Positions 53,875-62,597 of a stretch of DNA of 64,000 bases are shown in pieces; position 1 is the first letter of the stretch, and each line of letters opens with the position of its first letter. A model generated the notes under the pieces. It was not told the DNA's origin. It made no database searches and saw only the letters and a program-made list of their open reading frames with translations. This stretch comes from CAZWCE01 sp964632505 (GTDB lineage: Bacteria > Planctomycetota > Planctomycetia > Pirellulales > Thermoguttaceae): positions 62,001 through 126,000 of the forward strand of contig CAZWCE010000007.1 of the NCBI GenBank assembly GCA_964632505.1, in the 5' to 3' direction. A program made the translations under genes and the position numbers.

Positions 53875-55224
53875 TCAACGAGAATCGGCTTCCCGCTCCA
53901 CTCCTTGAATCGCCTCCAAAAGGAGCTGAGGGAGGGTTTCGATGCGGTGGAGTGACCGGACGAGTTCCGGATGGGCGAACAATCGTACGCGTTTCACGTA
54001 ATCATCGAACTGCTCCCGGGCCAGCGCGCGGACGACCGGAGATACTTCTTCCAGCGGTCGATAGCAATCCTCCTTGGGATAGTAGACGTCGATCAAAAAC
54101 TCGACCTCCTTCTCAACAGGCGGGGCGTCGATGATGATCTCATCCGAGGCGACCACCCGTCCGAGGACCGTCCCCAATTGCTTCGCCAGACGTTCGGAAC
54201 ATCTCAGGAGGAAATCGAATCGCCTCCCGGCAAGAAGGCGATAGAGATCGGGATGTTCCATGATACTATATTGTACCACACGCTTATAAAGTTTCCGGAC
54301 CGGACCGAATAATCCCTCGACCAGCCTCTCAGCGGGGCCTTCTCGTGCGGCGTGGCGGAGATGGTCGATCAACTCGTGCTCCCGCATCCGGAAGAGGGCT
54401 TCGCATTCGAGATGGCTGCGCAACAGGAAGAAGGCTCTCTGGAGCATTGCCGTGGCCGCACGCACGGAATGATGCCAATAGACCTCACTGAACATAACGT
54501 ATCGGGCGAAGACCATCAACTCGGCGGCCGTCTTCCCTTTTTCGGTGATGGCGAGCCCATCGCCTTCGGCGTTCAGACAAAGACTGCCGATCAGGCGGCC
54601 TTGGTCGAAATGGCGCCCGTAGGGGACCCCGGCGTGTAGACTGTCGCGGAAGAGATAGTCCATTTTGTCGATATCGATCGGGCCGGAAAGCACGCTTTTG
54701 AGGATTTTCGCCACCACCGTTTGGGGAGTATCGTTGAGTAAGGAAGCCACTTCGCGCGGGTTGAGCCCCCAGGCCTCCCGGAGGACGTCGCCCACTTCCC
54801 CTTTCAGGAGAAAACTCCCGGCGAACATTTCATGGCGCGGCACATCGGGCAAACGGATGTCCTCAATCGGATGACAGAACGGCCAGTGTCCCACATCGTG
54901 CAGCAACGCACCGGCGATGAGCAGTTCGGCGTCTTCCGGCTGGATGAGCTGCGAAAACCTCTCATCGTGGGCCAATTGCTTCAAGAGCAGCAGCGTCAGT
55001 CGATAAACCCCAAGCGAATGCTCGAATCGGGAATGCCCCGCGGCCGGATAGACAAGCGAAACGAGCCCTAATTGGCTGATGTGGGCCAGTCGCCGAAACT
55101 CGGGGGTATCGATCAGTTGCTTCACCCGGGGGGTTAGAGGCACATCGATCTCGGGAGGGATGCGGATCAGACTCCTTCGAACGTCGAGTCCGGCGATTTC
55201 TGGAACTTCGAGAAGATGCGACAT
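53875..55224 (-). CDS. HD-domain phosphohydrolase (dGTPase/SAMHD1-like)
   Basis: The 449-residue protein carries an HD metal-dependent phosphohydrolase domain. GHSRFEHSLGVYRLTLLLLKQL (about 62-83) supplies the first His, and IAGALLHDVGHWPFCHPIED (about 108-127) contains the HD pair. IDIDKMDYLFRDSLHAGV (about 185-205) supplies the later Asp. The layout is that of YpgQ/SAMHD1-like HD proteins acting on deoxynucleotides or phosphorylated substrates, but the substrate is not proven. It lies between the beta-CASP nuclease and a zinc-ribbon membrane protein (34 bp upstream) in one direction, so co-transcription is likely. Confidence 0.9.
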   Translation of the reverse strand: MSHLLEVPEIAGLDVRRSLIRIPPEIDVPLTPRVKQLIDTPEFRRLAHISQLGLVSLVYPAAGHSRFEHSLGVYRLTLLLLKQLAHDERFSQLIQPEDAELLIAGALLHDVGHWPFCHPIEDIRLPDVPRHEMFAGSFLLKGEVGDVLREAWGLNPREVASLLNDTPQTVVAKILKSVLSGPIDIDKMDYLFRDSLHAGVPYGRHFDQGRLIGSLCLNAEGDGLAITEKGKTAAELMVFARYVMFSEVYWHHSVRAATAMLQRAFFLLRSHLECEALFRMREHELIDHLRHAAREGPAERLVEGLFGPVRKLYKRVVQYSIMEHPDLYRLLAGRRFDFLLRCSERLAKQLGTVLGRVVASDEIIIDAPPVEKEVEFLIDVYYPKEDCYRPLEEVSPVVRALAREQFDDYVKRVRLFAHPELVRSLHRIETLPQLLLEAIQGVEREADSR

Positions 55225-55258
55225 TAGCCCGGTTCATCCGTTTTTCCAAGCGAAGATT

Positions 55259-56029
55259 CTAGAAAGTAGGCGTGGGGGGATCCGAAGGATCGGGGGGCAA
55301 AGGCGCTGCATTGGGATCCACCTCGGGAGCACCGGCGGGAACGTTGTCCATCCCCATCATCCAGATCCAGTCGAGACCGATCGCCCAGCGCATGAGGATC
55401 ATCACCAGGAAAAAAAGGAGGAAGTGGAGCAGTCCTCGACTGAAATCCAAGTCGAAGACGGCATGGGCGGTGAGGACACCGATGATCAGAAACGGCACGA
55501 AAATCAACCATTGCCAGATCGCGCCGGAAAACATGAAAAAAGCGATCCACTCGAAAACGATCCACAAGACGGCGTATACCCCGCCGGAAATCGCCGCGCG
55601 AAGGTAAAGGTCCTTCCCTTCGAGATAATCGATCTCTTCGCCTTCTCGGAGAATGACGTACCCCACGGCCGAAAGAGGAATGGCGATGAGAAAGAGCCCT
55701 ACCCCGCCGAGAATCGAGCACATCCTCACTCCCAACCCCGCCAGACGCACCCCCCAGGCGAGACCGAACGCCACGACCAACCCCAGAAGTGTAAAAACCA
55801 CCATTTTAATGCCGGAGGAGGTCTCGACCCGATCGATGGGTTTTAGAATCGCCTTTCCCTGGACCGTCTTTCCCCCGGAGGAGAAATCGTCCGGTGCGTG
55901 GACCTTCACCTTCTCCTTGGGGATTTCGATGATGGTATTGCAATTCGGGCAGGGCCCTTTCTGTCCGCCGAAGCGATCGCTGACCTCGAACCGCTTCAAA
56001 CAACCAGGGCAGGTAACATTGATGGCCAT
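55259..56029 (-). CDS. Zinc-ribbon multi-span membrane protein
   Basis: The 256-residue protein begins with a zinc ribbon, INVTCPGCLKRFEVSDRF followed by GPCPNCNTIIEIPKE (two CxxC pairs, residues about 6-35), typical of MJ0042-type ribbons in Planctomycetota. Five or six membrane spans follow (about 75-215). The C-terminus is short and Pro-rich (LPPDPSDPPTPTF). Its biological role is unknown to me. The ATG at 56029 starts just before the ribbon; the frame is open to 56158 with no conservation. It lies between the HD gene and the GTPase gene in the same direction. Confidence 0.75.
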   Translation of the reverse strand: MAINVTCPGCLKRFEVSDRFGGQKGPCPNCNTIIEIPKEKVKVHAPDDFSSGGKTVQGKAILKPIDRVETSSGIKMVVFTLLGLVVAFGLAWGVRLAGLGVRMCSILGGVGLFLIAIPLSAVGYVILREGEEIDYLEGKDLYLRAAISGGVYAVLWIVFEWIAFFMFSGAIWQWLIFVPFLIIGVLTAHAVFDLDFSRGLLHFLLFFLVMILMRWAIGLDWIWMMGMDNVPAGAPEVDPNAAPLPPDPSDPPTPTF

Positions 56030-56198
56030 CGGTACACTCGTATCAACAGGTGGACGGAAAGAAGCTCCACTCGCCGAGGTCGCCCTGCAAGAGCGAGGGA
56101 AAGCGAAGCAGGGAGGACGAAGCAAAAGATGCGGATATTGTAACAGGATCGGTTTCAAAAACCAACCCCGACGGTCGCATCGCCCCCTCGAAGTCTTC

Positions 56199-58028
56199 TT
56201 ACGACCGGGGGGTTTCGAGCCGTCTTCCCAACAGGGGATCGAGTTCTTCGGCCTGCTGTTGCATCCGGTCGATCCGTTGCTTCAATTGCTGGAGTCGGTC
56301 GGTGAACTGCTGCACGCGGTCGATCTGCCCTTCGAGCTCGGCAAAAAGAAAGCGGAGCGCTTCGGCGTACTTCCACTGCGAGGCCATTTCATGGATGTGG
56401 CTGTCGAGCCCGCGGCGGAGGTTCCACGCAAAAACCCCCAACAGGAATGAGGCCCAAAGTATCAGCCAGAAGAGGGAAACGAAATAGAAATCAATGCCCA
56501 GAAGCGGGTGCGGCGGATCGCGCAACCAGGAGTCGATGAAGAAATTCTTCGCCGGACGGGCGATCAGGAAGAGGAGCATCGCCCCGAAGAGGCTTTCGTA
56601 GATCAGCCGGGTTTTCCACTGACTCCGAACCAGAGCCAATTGGTCGCAGAGGCGATCCATCTCTCCGGCCACCTCCTGGGCGAAGGCTTCCGCCGCTCGC
56701 GAAGCTTCTTCGAGAATGCGTTCGGAACCGCAACCCTCGATCGGCAGTTTGGCATCCTGCGTGAAACCGGCGAGAATCAAGGCCGATTCACGAACCTGAC
56801 CATCCTCCCAGCAACGTGCCGCGGCGCGGCTGGTCGTAGGATCGATTTGCCCGGAGGAGGCGCGAATCTTCTCCTTTTCGCCGGAACCGTACGCCCCCAT
56901 CACGGCCCATTGCGGGAGCGAACGCCCTTTCCAGAAACGCAAGCCGGTCGTCACCGAGGAGAGCCACTGGAAAGTCCGCAACACGACCGCGAACGGGCTA
57001 TATCCCCAATGCGACGCCACGCGGGAAACGAGTCGATTTTCCCAATATCGGCGGTCTTGCAGCAATTCCTCCCGCATCCGCTCGCAGAGGATCGTCCCGA
57101 GCGTTTTTCGCTCATTTTCAATCTTATTTTTGAGCGTGCGAACGGCCGGGAGCTCGTCCTCGACAAATCGCCAACACCGCTCGACCGTCTCGGCTGCCAA
57201 GTCCACGTAATTGGAATGGCGGATCTTCAGTGCCGTCTGATCGGTCAACTCCTCGGTCAACAGCCGATAGAGCCGCTCGAACTCTTTCCCACCGGGGCGC
57301 CCCTCCCCTCGAAGTCGAAACGCCGAGAGCGAATCCACGAAAAAGATTCGACCGGGGGCATAGCGGGATTGCAGCACGTGACGCCAATCGTCTCGGATAT
57401 CGTCGTCCCGATCGGCATGGGTCTGCACAAAGAGGAGGCGAGCGCCGGGCGCGGCGTCGGCCAGTTCGTCGGCCACCCGACGACTCCGGTATTTCTGTTG
57501 GGTGGCGGTCACGACCAGCACGTCGCACAAAGGCAGGATTGCCCTCAGCCGCGCCAGATTGGTCCGGCGCATCTCTTCATTCTCGGTGGTATCGGGATCG
57601 GGACAATCGATCAACACCAACCGGCGGAGAACGGGCACTTGAACGGAACGAATCTCGAGTTCTTCCAGATCGAATCCCCACTCGTCCGGCTGCAATCCTT
57701 CATGACATAAGAGAACCGGACGTTCGGTGGTGGGACGTTCCTTGCCGGTGGCGACGATCTCCTTTCCCAAAAGGGCATTCACCAGAGCGCTCTTTCCCGT
57801 CCCCGTGCCGCCGAGAAACGCCACGACCAGCGGTTTTTCCAGCCGCTGACGCATGGCGTAGGTCCGTTCGAAGAAACGCCGCGAAAGCCTGTGGCACGCA
57901 TGCACTCCCCCCCAATTCGGCGATTCTTCGAGACATTGCTGCAGTCGATCCCCGAGGTGAACGGTCTCGGTCCACAAATGCGACGGCGAGTCGGTTTCGG
58001 CAAGCGAAGGAGAGGAGAAATACATCAT
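56199..58028 (-). CDS. Dynamin-like membrane GTPase with divergent G motifs
   Basis: The 609-residue protein has an N-terminal GTPase domain: P-loop FLGGTGTGKSALVNALLG (about 70-87), G2-like TTERPV, G3 LIDCPDPDTTENEE (about 134-147) and a G4 candidate VQTHADRDDD (about 200-210). G3 reads DCPD instead of DxxG and G4 THAD instead of N/TKxD, so nucleotide choice or hydrolysis may be altered. Two membrane spans are near the C-terminus (about 478-496 and 517-540), followed by a coiled coil of Leu/Gln heptads to the end. The combination fits Era-like or bacterial dynamin-like remodelling GTPases. The start codons ATG-ATG are at 58028. Confidence 0.8.
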   Translation of the reverse strand: MMYFSSPSLAETDSPSHLWTETVHLGDRLQQCLEESPNWGGVHACHRLSRRFFERTYAMRQRLEKPLVVAFLGGTGTGKSALVNALLGKEIVATGKERPTTERPVLLCHEGLQPDEWGFDLEELEIRSVQVPVLRRLVLIDCPDPDTTENEEMRRTNLARLRAILPLCDVLVVTATQQKYRSRRVADELADAAPGARLLFVQTHADRDDDIRDDWRHVLQSRYAPGRIFFVDSLSAFRLRGEGRPGGKEFERLYRLLTEELTDQTALKIRHSNYVDLAAETVERCWRFVEDELPAVRTLKNKIENERKTLGTILCERMREELLQDRRYWENRLVSRVASHWGYSPFAVVLRTFQWLSSVTTGLRFWKGRSLPQWAVMGAYGSGEKEKIRASSGQIDPTTSRAAARCWEDGQVRESALILAGFTQDAKLPIEGCGSERILEEASRAAEAFAQEVAGEMDRLCDQLALVRSQWKTRLIYESLFGAMLLFLIARPAKNFFIDSWLRDPPHPLLGIDFYFVSLFWLILWASFLLGVFAWNLRRGLDSHIHEMASQWKYAEALRFLFAELEGQIDRVQQFTDRLQQLKQRIDRMQQQAEELDPLLGRRLETPRS

Positions 58029-58365
58029 TGCAAAAGCGTCAATTCATATTCAAAATGGAAGGGAAGCCCGATCGGCCGAACATTGCTGCGTCGGACGACG
58101 AGGTGATCGAAAAAACGAACCGGTGTTCTCGTGACCTGAAGGGAGGGAGGGAGCGTCACATCCCTACGCCCCAAAGGGCACGAAGACTTAAATGACCTTG
58201 GATAGTATGAAGAGAAAACGGCTCCTCTGCAACCCGGCGGAGTCGTTCCTCCTTTTTCTCGGAGAAATCTCCATGGAGAGATGTCGGCGAGAATCATTGC
58301 CATGGGAATTGTAGCTTTTTTCCGCCGCACGTCGCGACGTTCTCACCGCGATATGGCTGTCCGAA

Positions 58366-58391
58366 CGGGAGCTTCCCGAGATAGGTCGGGA
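58366..58391 (+). other. Mutually exclusive short hairpins
   Basis: TCCCG(A) at 58374-58379 can pair either with CGGGA at 58366-58370 (3-nt loop) or with TCGGGA at 58386-58391 (6-nt loop). The two structures exclude each other. They lie just upstream of the promoter rather than in the leader, so a DNA-binding or cruciform role fits better than attenuation. Confidence 0.35.
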
Positions 58392-58413
58392 AAGAACCAC
58401 CGAAAACGTCTCC

Positions 58414-58442
58414 TGGACAGCTTCCCGGAAAATTGCTAAGAT
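58414..58442 (+). promoter_or_regulatory. Sigma70-like promoter of the metallophosphoesterase gene
   Basis: TGGACA (5 of 6) and TAAGAT are separated by 17 bp, and TGC directly before TAAGAT makes an extended -10. Transcription would start near 58449, giving a leader of about 190 nt. Confidence 0.6.
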
Positions 58443-58638
58443 AAATCATGATCGGATCTTATCGTCATTGGCAGAGGCGTCCTCCTTCACAACGCTCTTC
58501 CAGTTCGGTTTCGAATAGAATGGTGGGCAAATCCGATCACCCCCGCGGCAAGGATCTCCAGCCCCCTCGGATGCGTGTCGGACGGATCGAGGCTTCCTTT
58601 TTCTCTTCTTTCGTGGAACGATCCCCAACGAGTGCTTC

Positions 58639-59508
58639 ATGACAGCGACCAGGGAATACATTGACCAAAAAATCGACGATTTTCAAAAAGCGACCCGTCA
58701 CAATGCTCAAACTCCCGGAAGACAAGGTTCTCTGGTCCATCTGACCGTCGAGAATGCCGACGAAGTCATGATCACGGGCGATTTGCACGGGAACCGCCGG
58801 AATTTCAACTTGATCCGCAAAATCGCCGACCTGGACCATCACCCCCGTCGCCACCTGGTGGTCCAGGAAGTCTGTCACGGAGGAATGACCTACCCCCAAA
58901 ACGGCGGGTGCATGTCGCACACCATGCTTGAGGAAGTCGCCCGATGGAAATGCGAATATCCCGATCGGATCCATTTTCTTCTCGGCAACCATGAAATCGC
59001 GGAAATGACGGAGTATCCCATCCAAAAGAAGAGCAAGATGCTCAACTTCCTGTTCCGGCTGGGAATGCAACAGATGTTCGGACAGGCCGCCGAGGAGATC
59101 CGCGAGGCTTATGTCCCCTTTCTTCTGAGTAGTCCGGTGGGCATTCGCCTCGGCGAGAATGTCCTCATCACGCACAGCATTCCACAGTTTGTCGACGAAC
59201 GGGGATTCGATACTTCCATCTTCGACCGTGAATTGAGTTGGGAAGACTTTCTGGAAGACGCTCCCGTATTCCAGTTGCTCTGGGGTCGCGACTATCGGTC
59301 CCGCAACGCCAAAGCGTTCGCCGGATTGACGAATTGCGATGTTCTCATCAACGGCCACGAACCTTGCCCCGAAGGTTGTCTCGTACCGAACCAGTACCAG
59401 GTGATCGTCGATAGCTGCAACAACGAGGGGAAATACCTGTTGCTTTCGACCGATCGACGATGGACGCACGAAGCGGTGGTCGACGAGCTTCGACCGCTGC
59501 AAAACTAG
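58639..59508 (+). CDS. Calcineurin-like metallophosphoesterase
   Basis: The 289-residue cytoplasmic protein contains metallophosphoesterase motifs: MITGDLHGNRRNFNL (about 44-58), HFLLGNHEIAEMTEY (about 114-128), VLITHSIP (about 175) and LINGHEPCPEG (about 237-247). The second usual motif (GDxxDRG) is replaced by VVQEVCHGGMTYPQNGG, as in a subset of planctomycete homologues, so one metal site may differ. It might dephosphorylate proteins or small molecules; kinase partners cannot be named from context. The ATG at 59508's opposite end, 58639, begins MTATREYIDQKI. It converges on the PcrA gene with 17 bp between stops. Confidence 0.83.
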   Translation: MTATREYIDQKIDDFQKATRHNAQTPGRQGSLVHLTVENADEVMITGDLHGNRRNFNLIRKIADLDHHPRRHLVVQEVCHGGMTYPQNGGCMSHTMLEEVARWKCEYPDRIHFLLGNHEIAEMTEYPIQKKSKMLNFLFRLGMQQMFGQAAEEIREAYVPFLLSSPVGIRLGENVLITHSIPQFVDERGFDTSIFDRELSWEDFLEDAPVFQLLWGRDYRSRNAKAFAGLTNCDVLINGHEPCPEGCLVPNQYQVIVDSCNNEGKYLLLSTDRRWTHEAVVDELRPLQN

Positions 59509-59525
59509 CCCTCCGTGGGCAAGAA

Positions 59526-61841
59526 TTACGACTTGCGGCCGCCGATGGGGACCAACCCCGACTCTTCCAGCAAGAGATCGACCCGACCGGCGGAAGTCAA
59601 AAAGTCGACCGCCGCACGTCGCTCTTCTCCCTTTCCACTCAGGCGCTTGATCACCCCGATGCCGTATTGCTCATGACGCACCAATTGGCCGGGTTGGAAG
59701 TCGCCGACGGAAAAACCCCGCTTCTCTTCGTCCGTTCGGTTTTCCCCCGCCATTTCCGCCGCAATGGTCAACCCGAGAGGCGACCGCTTTCTCTTCCGCC
59801 CGGAACGCTGGAGTGTCTCCGGTTCGTCGAAGAGTTCGAGCGACTCCGTCTCGATCGTTTCCGTCTTCTCAAGGACCCACTTGTCCGAATCGTGAGCGGG
59901 TCGATCGACGCCGGTCTGCTCGAAAGACTCCCGGATCTCCATCGATTCATTCGGCAATTCGAGCAGGAATCGGCTCATGATCGACACGGCCGATCGCCCT
60001 CGATACTGCCGCGTATCGGCCCGACTGAGCCGCAACTGCTGCTGGGCCCTGGTCATGCCGACGAAGAAGAGACGCCGCTCCTCTTCCAACGATTCCTGGT
60101 CGAAACTCGAGCGCTCGTGCGGCAAAAGGCTCTCCTCGATTCCAATCAGGTAAACGACCGGGAATTCCAATCCCTTGGCGGCATGGAGGGTCATCAGAGA
60201 GACCCGTTCGGCACCGGCTTCCCAGTCGTCGACATCACTGGTCAACGACGTCTCTTCGAGAAACCCTTCCAGAGGCCGGTCGCCGTCGTACCGGGCATCG
60301 AATTCCCGCACTTCGGAAATCAATTCCTGGACATTCGCCAACCGCTGCTGATCCTCCTCGAGTTCCGATTGCCGGAAGATTTCCAGCAAACCGGTTTCGG
60401 TGAGAACGCTCGCCAGGAGCACTTCGAGATCCTCTTCGAGCATGTCGCTCAACCGGTCGACCATCGCCACAAATCGGAGAAGGGATTTTTTGGCTCTCGC
60501 GGAAAGAGCATGGATCTGATCGGCCCCGCGCGCCGCTTCCAAGAGACAGACGCCGCGGCGGTCCGCCTCCGCGGCCAAACGCCGGAGCGTGGTTTTGCCG
60601 ATGCCCCGCCGCGGCACGTTCACCACGCGGAGAAAGGCAAGATTGTCGCTCGGATTGTTCAACAATTGCAAATACGCGAGCACATCCTTGATTTCTCGAC
60701 GTCGGAAGAACTCCAACCCGCGCACCAACTGAAAGGGAACATTCCAACGGCGAAGGGCATGCTCCAGGTTCCTCGAGAGGGCGTTCACGCGATAAAAGAT
60801 GGCGAAATCGCCCGGCCGTCGCTTCCCGGATTCCACCTCCTCGGCGATTTCCGCGGCGATCTGCTCCGCCTCTTCGTTGTGATCCCGGTAGCAGATCAGA
60901 CGAACCGGCTCGCCGACCACGTTGGCGGTGAACAGTTTCTTCTCCTTACGCAAAACGTTGTTGGCGATCAGCGTCGAGGCGATGTGCAAAATGCTTTTGG
61001 TGCTGCGATAGTTCTCTTCGAGACGAATGATCCGGACTTCGGGAAAATCGTTTTCGAAATCGAGAATGTTGGAAATCTTCGCTCCCCGCCAGCCGTAAAT
61101 CGACTGATCGGGGTCGCCGGTGACCGCCAGATTCGGGTAGTCGATCGAGAGCGCCCGGGCGATGGTGTATTGGGGGAGATTCGTGTCCTGGTATTCATCG
61201 ACCAGAATGTACCGAAAGCGGTGGTCGAGCGTCTTTCGTATTTCGGGATTCTCCCGGAGCAGCATCGCCATCCGGAGCAATAGATCGTCGAAGTCCATGG
61301 CGTTGGCCTGCAAGAGATAATCGCGATACTTGGGATATACCTCCTCGACGACCTTCCCGAGAAGGCTTCCGGGATGGGCCTGATAGCTTTCCGGGACCAT
61401 CAGCTCGTTTTTGGCGTGGCTGATCGCCGAGGCGACCCGAGAGACGTCGATCCCCTTCGGAAGCATCCCCTCCTGGAGCACCGCTTTCAAAGCTCGCTTG
61501 CTGTCGTCGGCATCGTAGATGGTGAAGTTTTGCTCCAAACCGACGTAGGGGGCGTAGCGGCGGAGCATGGAGGCGCAGAATTTGTGGAACGTTCCGATCC
61601 AAACATAGTGCTTCGGGGCCATCCGCTCGATCCGATGCCGCATCTCGTCGGCCGCCTTGTTGGTGAACGTCAAAGCGAGAATTTGACTTCCCCTCACCCC
61701 GTGATGCAATAACCACCCGATCCGATGAGTCACCACGCGGGTCTTTCCGCTTCCCGGCCCGGCCAGCACCAAAAGGGGGCCTTGCATGTGCCGGACCGCC
61801 TCTTGCTGAGGTCGATTCAAACCATCCAGTAGAAAACGCAT
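59526..61841 (-). CDS. pcrA: UvrD/PcrA family DNA helicase
   Basis: This superfamily 1A 3'-5' DNA helicase unwinds DNA in repair and replication restart. The 771 residues show the Q motif LNRPQQEAV, Walker A LVLAGPGSGKTRVVTHRI (about 25-42), motif Ia LTFTNKAADEMR, Walker B YILVDEYQDTNLPQY (about 212-226), motif III TGDPDQSIYGWRGA (about 238-251), motif V LMTLHAAKGLEFPVVYL (about 545-561) and motif VI EERRLFFVGMTRAQQQL. The C-terminal Tudor-like segment FQPGQLVRHEQYGIGVIKRL marks PcrA. Motif order and length are normal. AT-rich sequence right of the start could hold its promoter. Confidence 0.96.
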   Translation of the reverse strand: MRFLLDGLNRPQQEAVRHMQGPLLVLAGPGSGKTRVVTHRIGWLLHHGVRGSQILALTFTNKAADEMRHRIERMAPKHYVWIGTFHKFCASMLRRYAPYVGLEQNFTIYDADDSKRALKAVLQEGMLPKGIDVSRVASAISHAKNELMVPESYQAHPGSLLGKVVEEVYPKYRDYLLQANAMDFDDLLLRMAMLLRENPEIRKTLDHRFRYILVDEYQDTNLPQYTIARALSIDYPNLAVTGDPDQSIYGWRGAKISNILDFENDFPEVRIIRLEENYRSTKSILHIASTLIANNVLRKEKKLFTANVVGEPVRLICYRDHNEEAEQIAAEIAEEVESGKRRPGDFAIFYRVNALSRNLEHALRRWNVPFQLVRGLEFFRRREIKDVLAYLQLLNNPSDNLAFLRVVNVPRRGIGKTTLRRLAAEADRRGVCLLEAARGADQIHALSARAKKSLLRFVAMVDRLSDMLEEDLEVLLASVLTETGLLEIFRQSELEEDQQRLANVQELISEVREFDARYDGDRPLEGFLEETSLTSDVDDWEAGAERVSLMTLHAAKGLEFPVVYLIGIEESLLPHERSSFDQESLEEERRLFFVGMTRAQQQLRLSRADTRQYRGRSAVSIMSRFLLELPNESMEIRESFEQTGVDRPAHDSDKWVLEKTETIETESLELFDEPETLQRSGRKRKRSPLGLTIAAEMAGENRTDEEKRGFSVGDFQPGQLVRHEQYGIGVIKRLSGKGEERRAAVDFLTSAGRVDLLLEESGLVPIGGRKS

Positions 61842-61988
61842 AGCGTCCTTGTCGTTCTATATTCCAAAATCCAATCGTTCGTAGAAATGTGTCCGATCAT
61901 GCGCTCCCACTGCCATCATCCCTGGAGGGGGAGCATCACAAGAACCGACGCCTTTTTGTTCCTTGTCACCACAGATTATAATGCCTAA

Positions 61989-62140
61989 AATTGTAAAAAA
62001 AAGCAGAATAACTACAAAAAGCCTTCCTTCTTCACGAAGCATATCTATAGAGGAAAGAGATCTTCGCCTCCCGCCCGAGCGGCGGTTTGAAATCTCCCGG
62101 ACTCATGAAGAGTACACCCATCGATCATGTGTACTTTTTT
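61989..62140 (+). ncRNA. Candidate small RNA
   Basis: A perfect rightward TATAAT at 61977-61982 (weak TTGTTC -35 at only 15 bp) precedes a 150-nt span without a reading frame. It ends in a hairpin, AGTACAC with GTGTACT (7 bp, 11-nt loop), followed by a T-run. An internal GC-rich hairpin (CCGC-CCGA-GCGG near 62073) adds structure. A terminator with no gene before it is the main reason for the call. Confidence 0.3.
62111..62140 (+). terminator. Orphan terminator-like hairpin
   Basis: AGTACAC (62111-62117) pairs with GTGTACT (62129-62135), followed by T residues to 62140. No annotated rightward gene ends before it. Confidence 0.5.
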
Positions 62141-62220
62141 GGAATGAGAGCGTTTTTGCCAAAGAAAACATCAAAAAAACGAGAAATAATCACCTTCTCT
62201 CTCACACGAAGATTTGAGAT

Positions 62221-62305
62221 TTTTGTGATTTTTTCGTTAGAATCGGGTAGAAACGTTGGAGCAGAAGAAATAGAATAGGACACTTAGTTCGCCTGACCAT
62301 CACTG
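62221..62305 (+). repeat. Partial intergenic repeat, copy C
   Basis: TTTTGTGA (62221), then GAAATAGAATAGGAC (62267-62281) 46 bp on, as in copy B (48 bp). ACCATCAC at 62296-62303 matches the second block of copies A and B, but here it follows the other blocks and the ATGACTCGGAG block is missing. Confidence 0.55.
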
Positions 62306-62377
62306 CAACGCGATGAGCGTTGGATCAGCATATTGGTACATGATTGTTTTCCAACTCCTGATCGGAGTCTTCTAAAA

Positions 62378-62569
62378 ATGGGCCATCCAATTCACGAACA
62401 ATTCGACGATCCCCACGGTTTGACCTGGAAGCAATGGCTCTTGTTGCTTTTGGCACTGTTTTTAGGTTTTTTCGCCATCTACGTGGTGAATCACGTTCCC
62501 TTCACCCTCGATCAACGTGCCAGCAGTTCGGTCGAGGTCGAATCTCGGAGTCTCGACGGAGCCCGTTGA
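62378..62569 (+). CDS. Small single-span membrane protein
   Basis: The 63-residue peptide has a polar N-terminus (MGHPIHEQFDDPHGLTWKQW) and one clear membrane span (about 20-40, LLLLLALFLGFFAIYVVNHV), then a short polar tail. The ATG at 62378 has CGGAG ten nt upstream; the frame is open to 62333 but the ATG there lacks a ribosome site. I recognise no family. It converges on the O-antigen ligase-like gene 28 bp away and sits downstream of repeat copy C, so an envelope or polysaccharide link is possible only by position. Confidence 0.6.
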   Translation: MGHPIHEQFDDPHGLTWKQWLLLLLALFLGFFAIYVVNHVPFTLDQRASSSVEVESRSLDGAR

Positions 62570-62597
62570 TTTCCCGATCCCCTTCGGACGACCTCCG

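Larger units (their letters stand above)
58029..58638. other. Divergent control region of the GTPase and metallophosphoesterase genes
   Basis: This 610-bp region has no gene I can support. It contains a good rightward promoter (58414-58442) and, just before it, overlapping hairpins (58366-58391). Leftward signals for the GTPase gene are not clear. Confidence 0.5.
61842..62377. other. AT-rich intergenic region with candidate small RNA and repeat copy C
   Basis: This 536-bp region diverges between pcrA and the small membrane-protein gene. It contains a palindromic ATTATAAT (61975-61982) usable as a -10 in either direction, a terminator-like hairpin at 62111-62140 and the partial repeat copy C (62221-62305). 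No reading frame of credible size was found. Confidence 0.5.
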
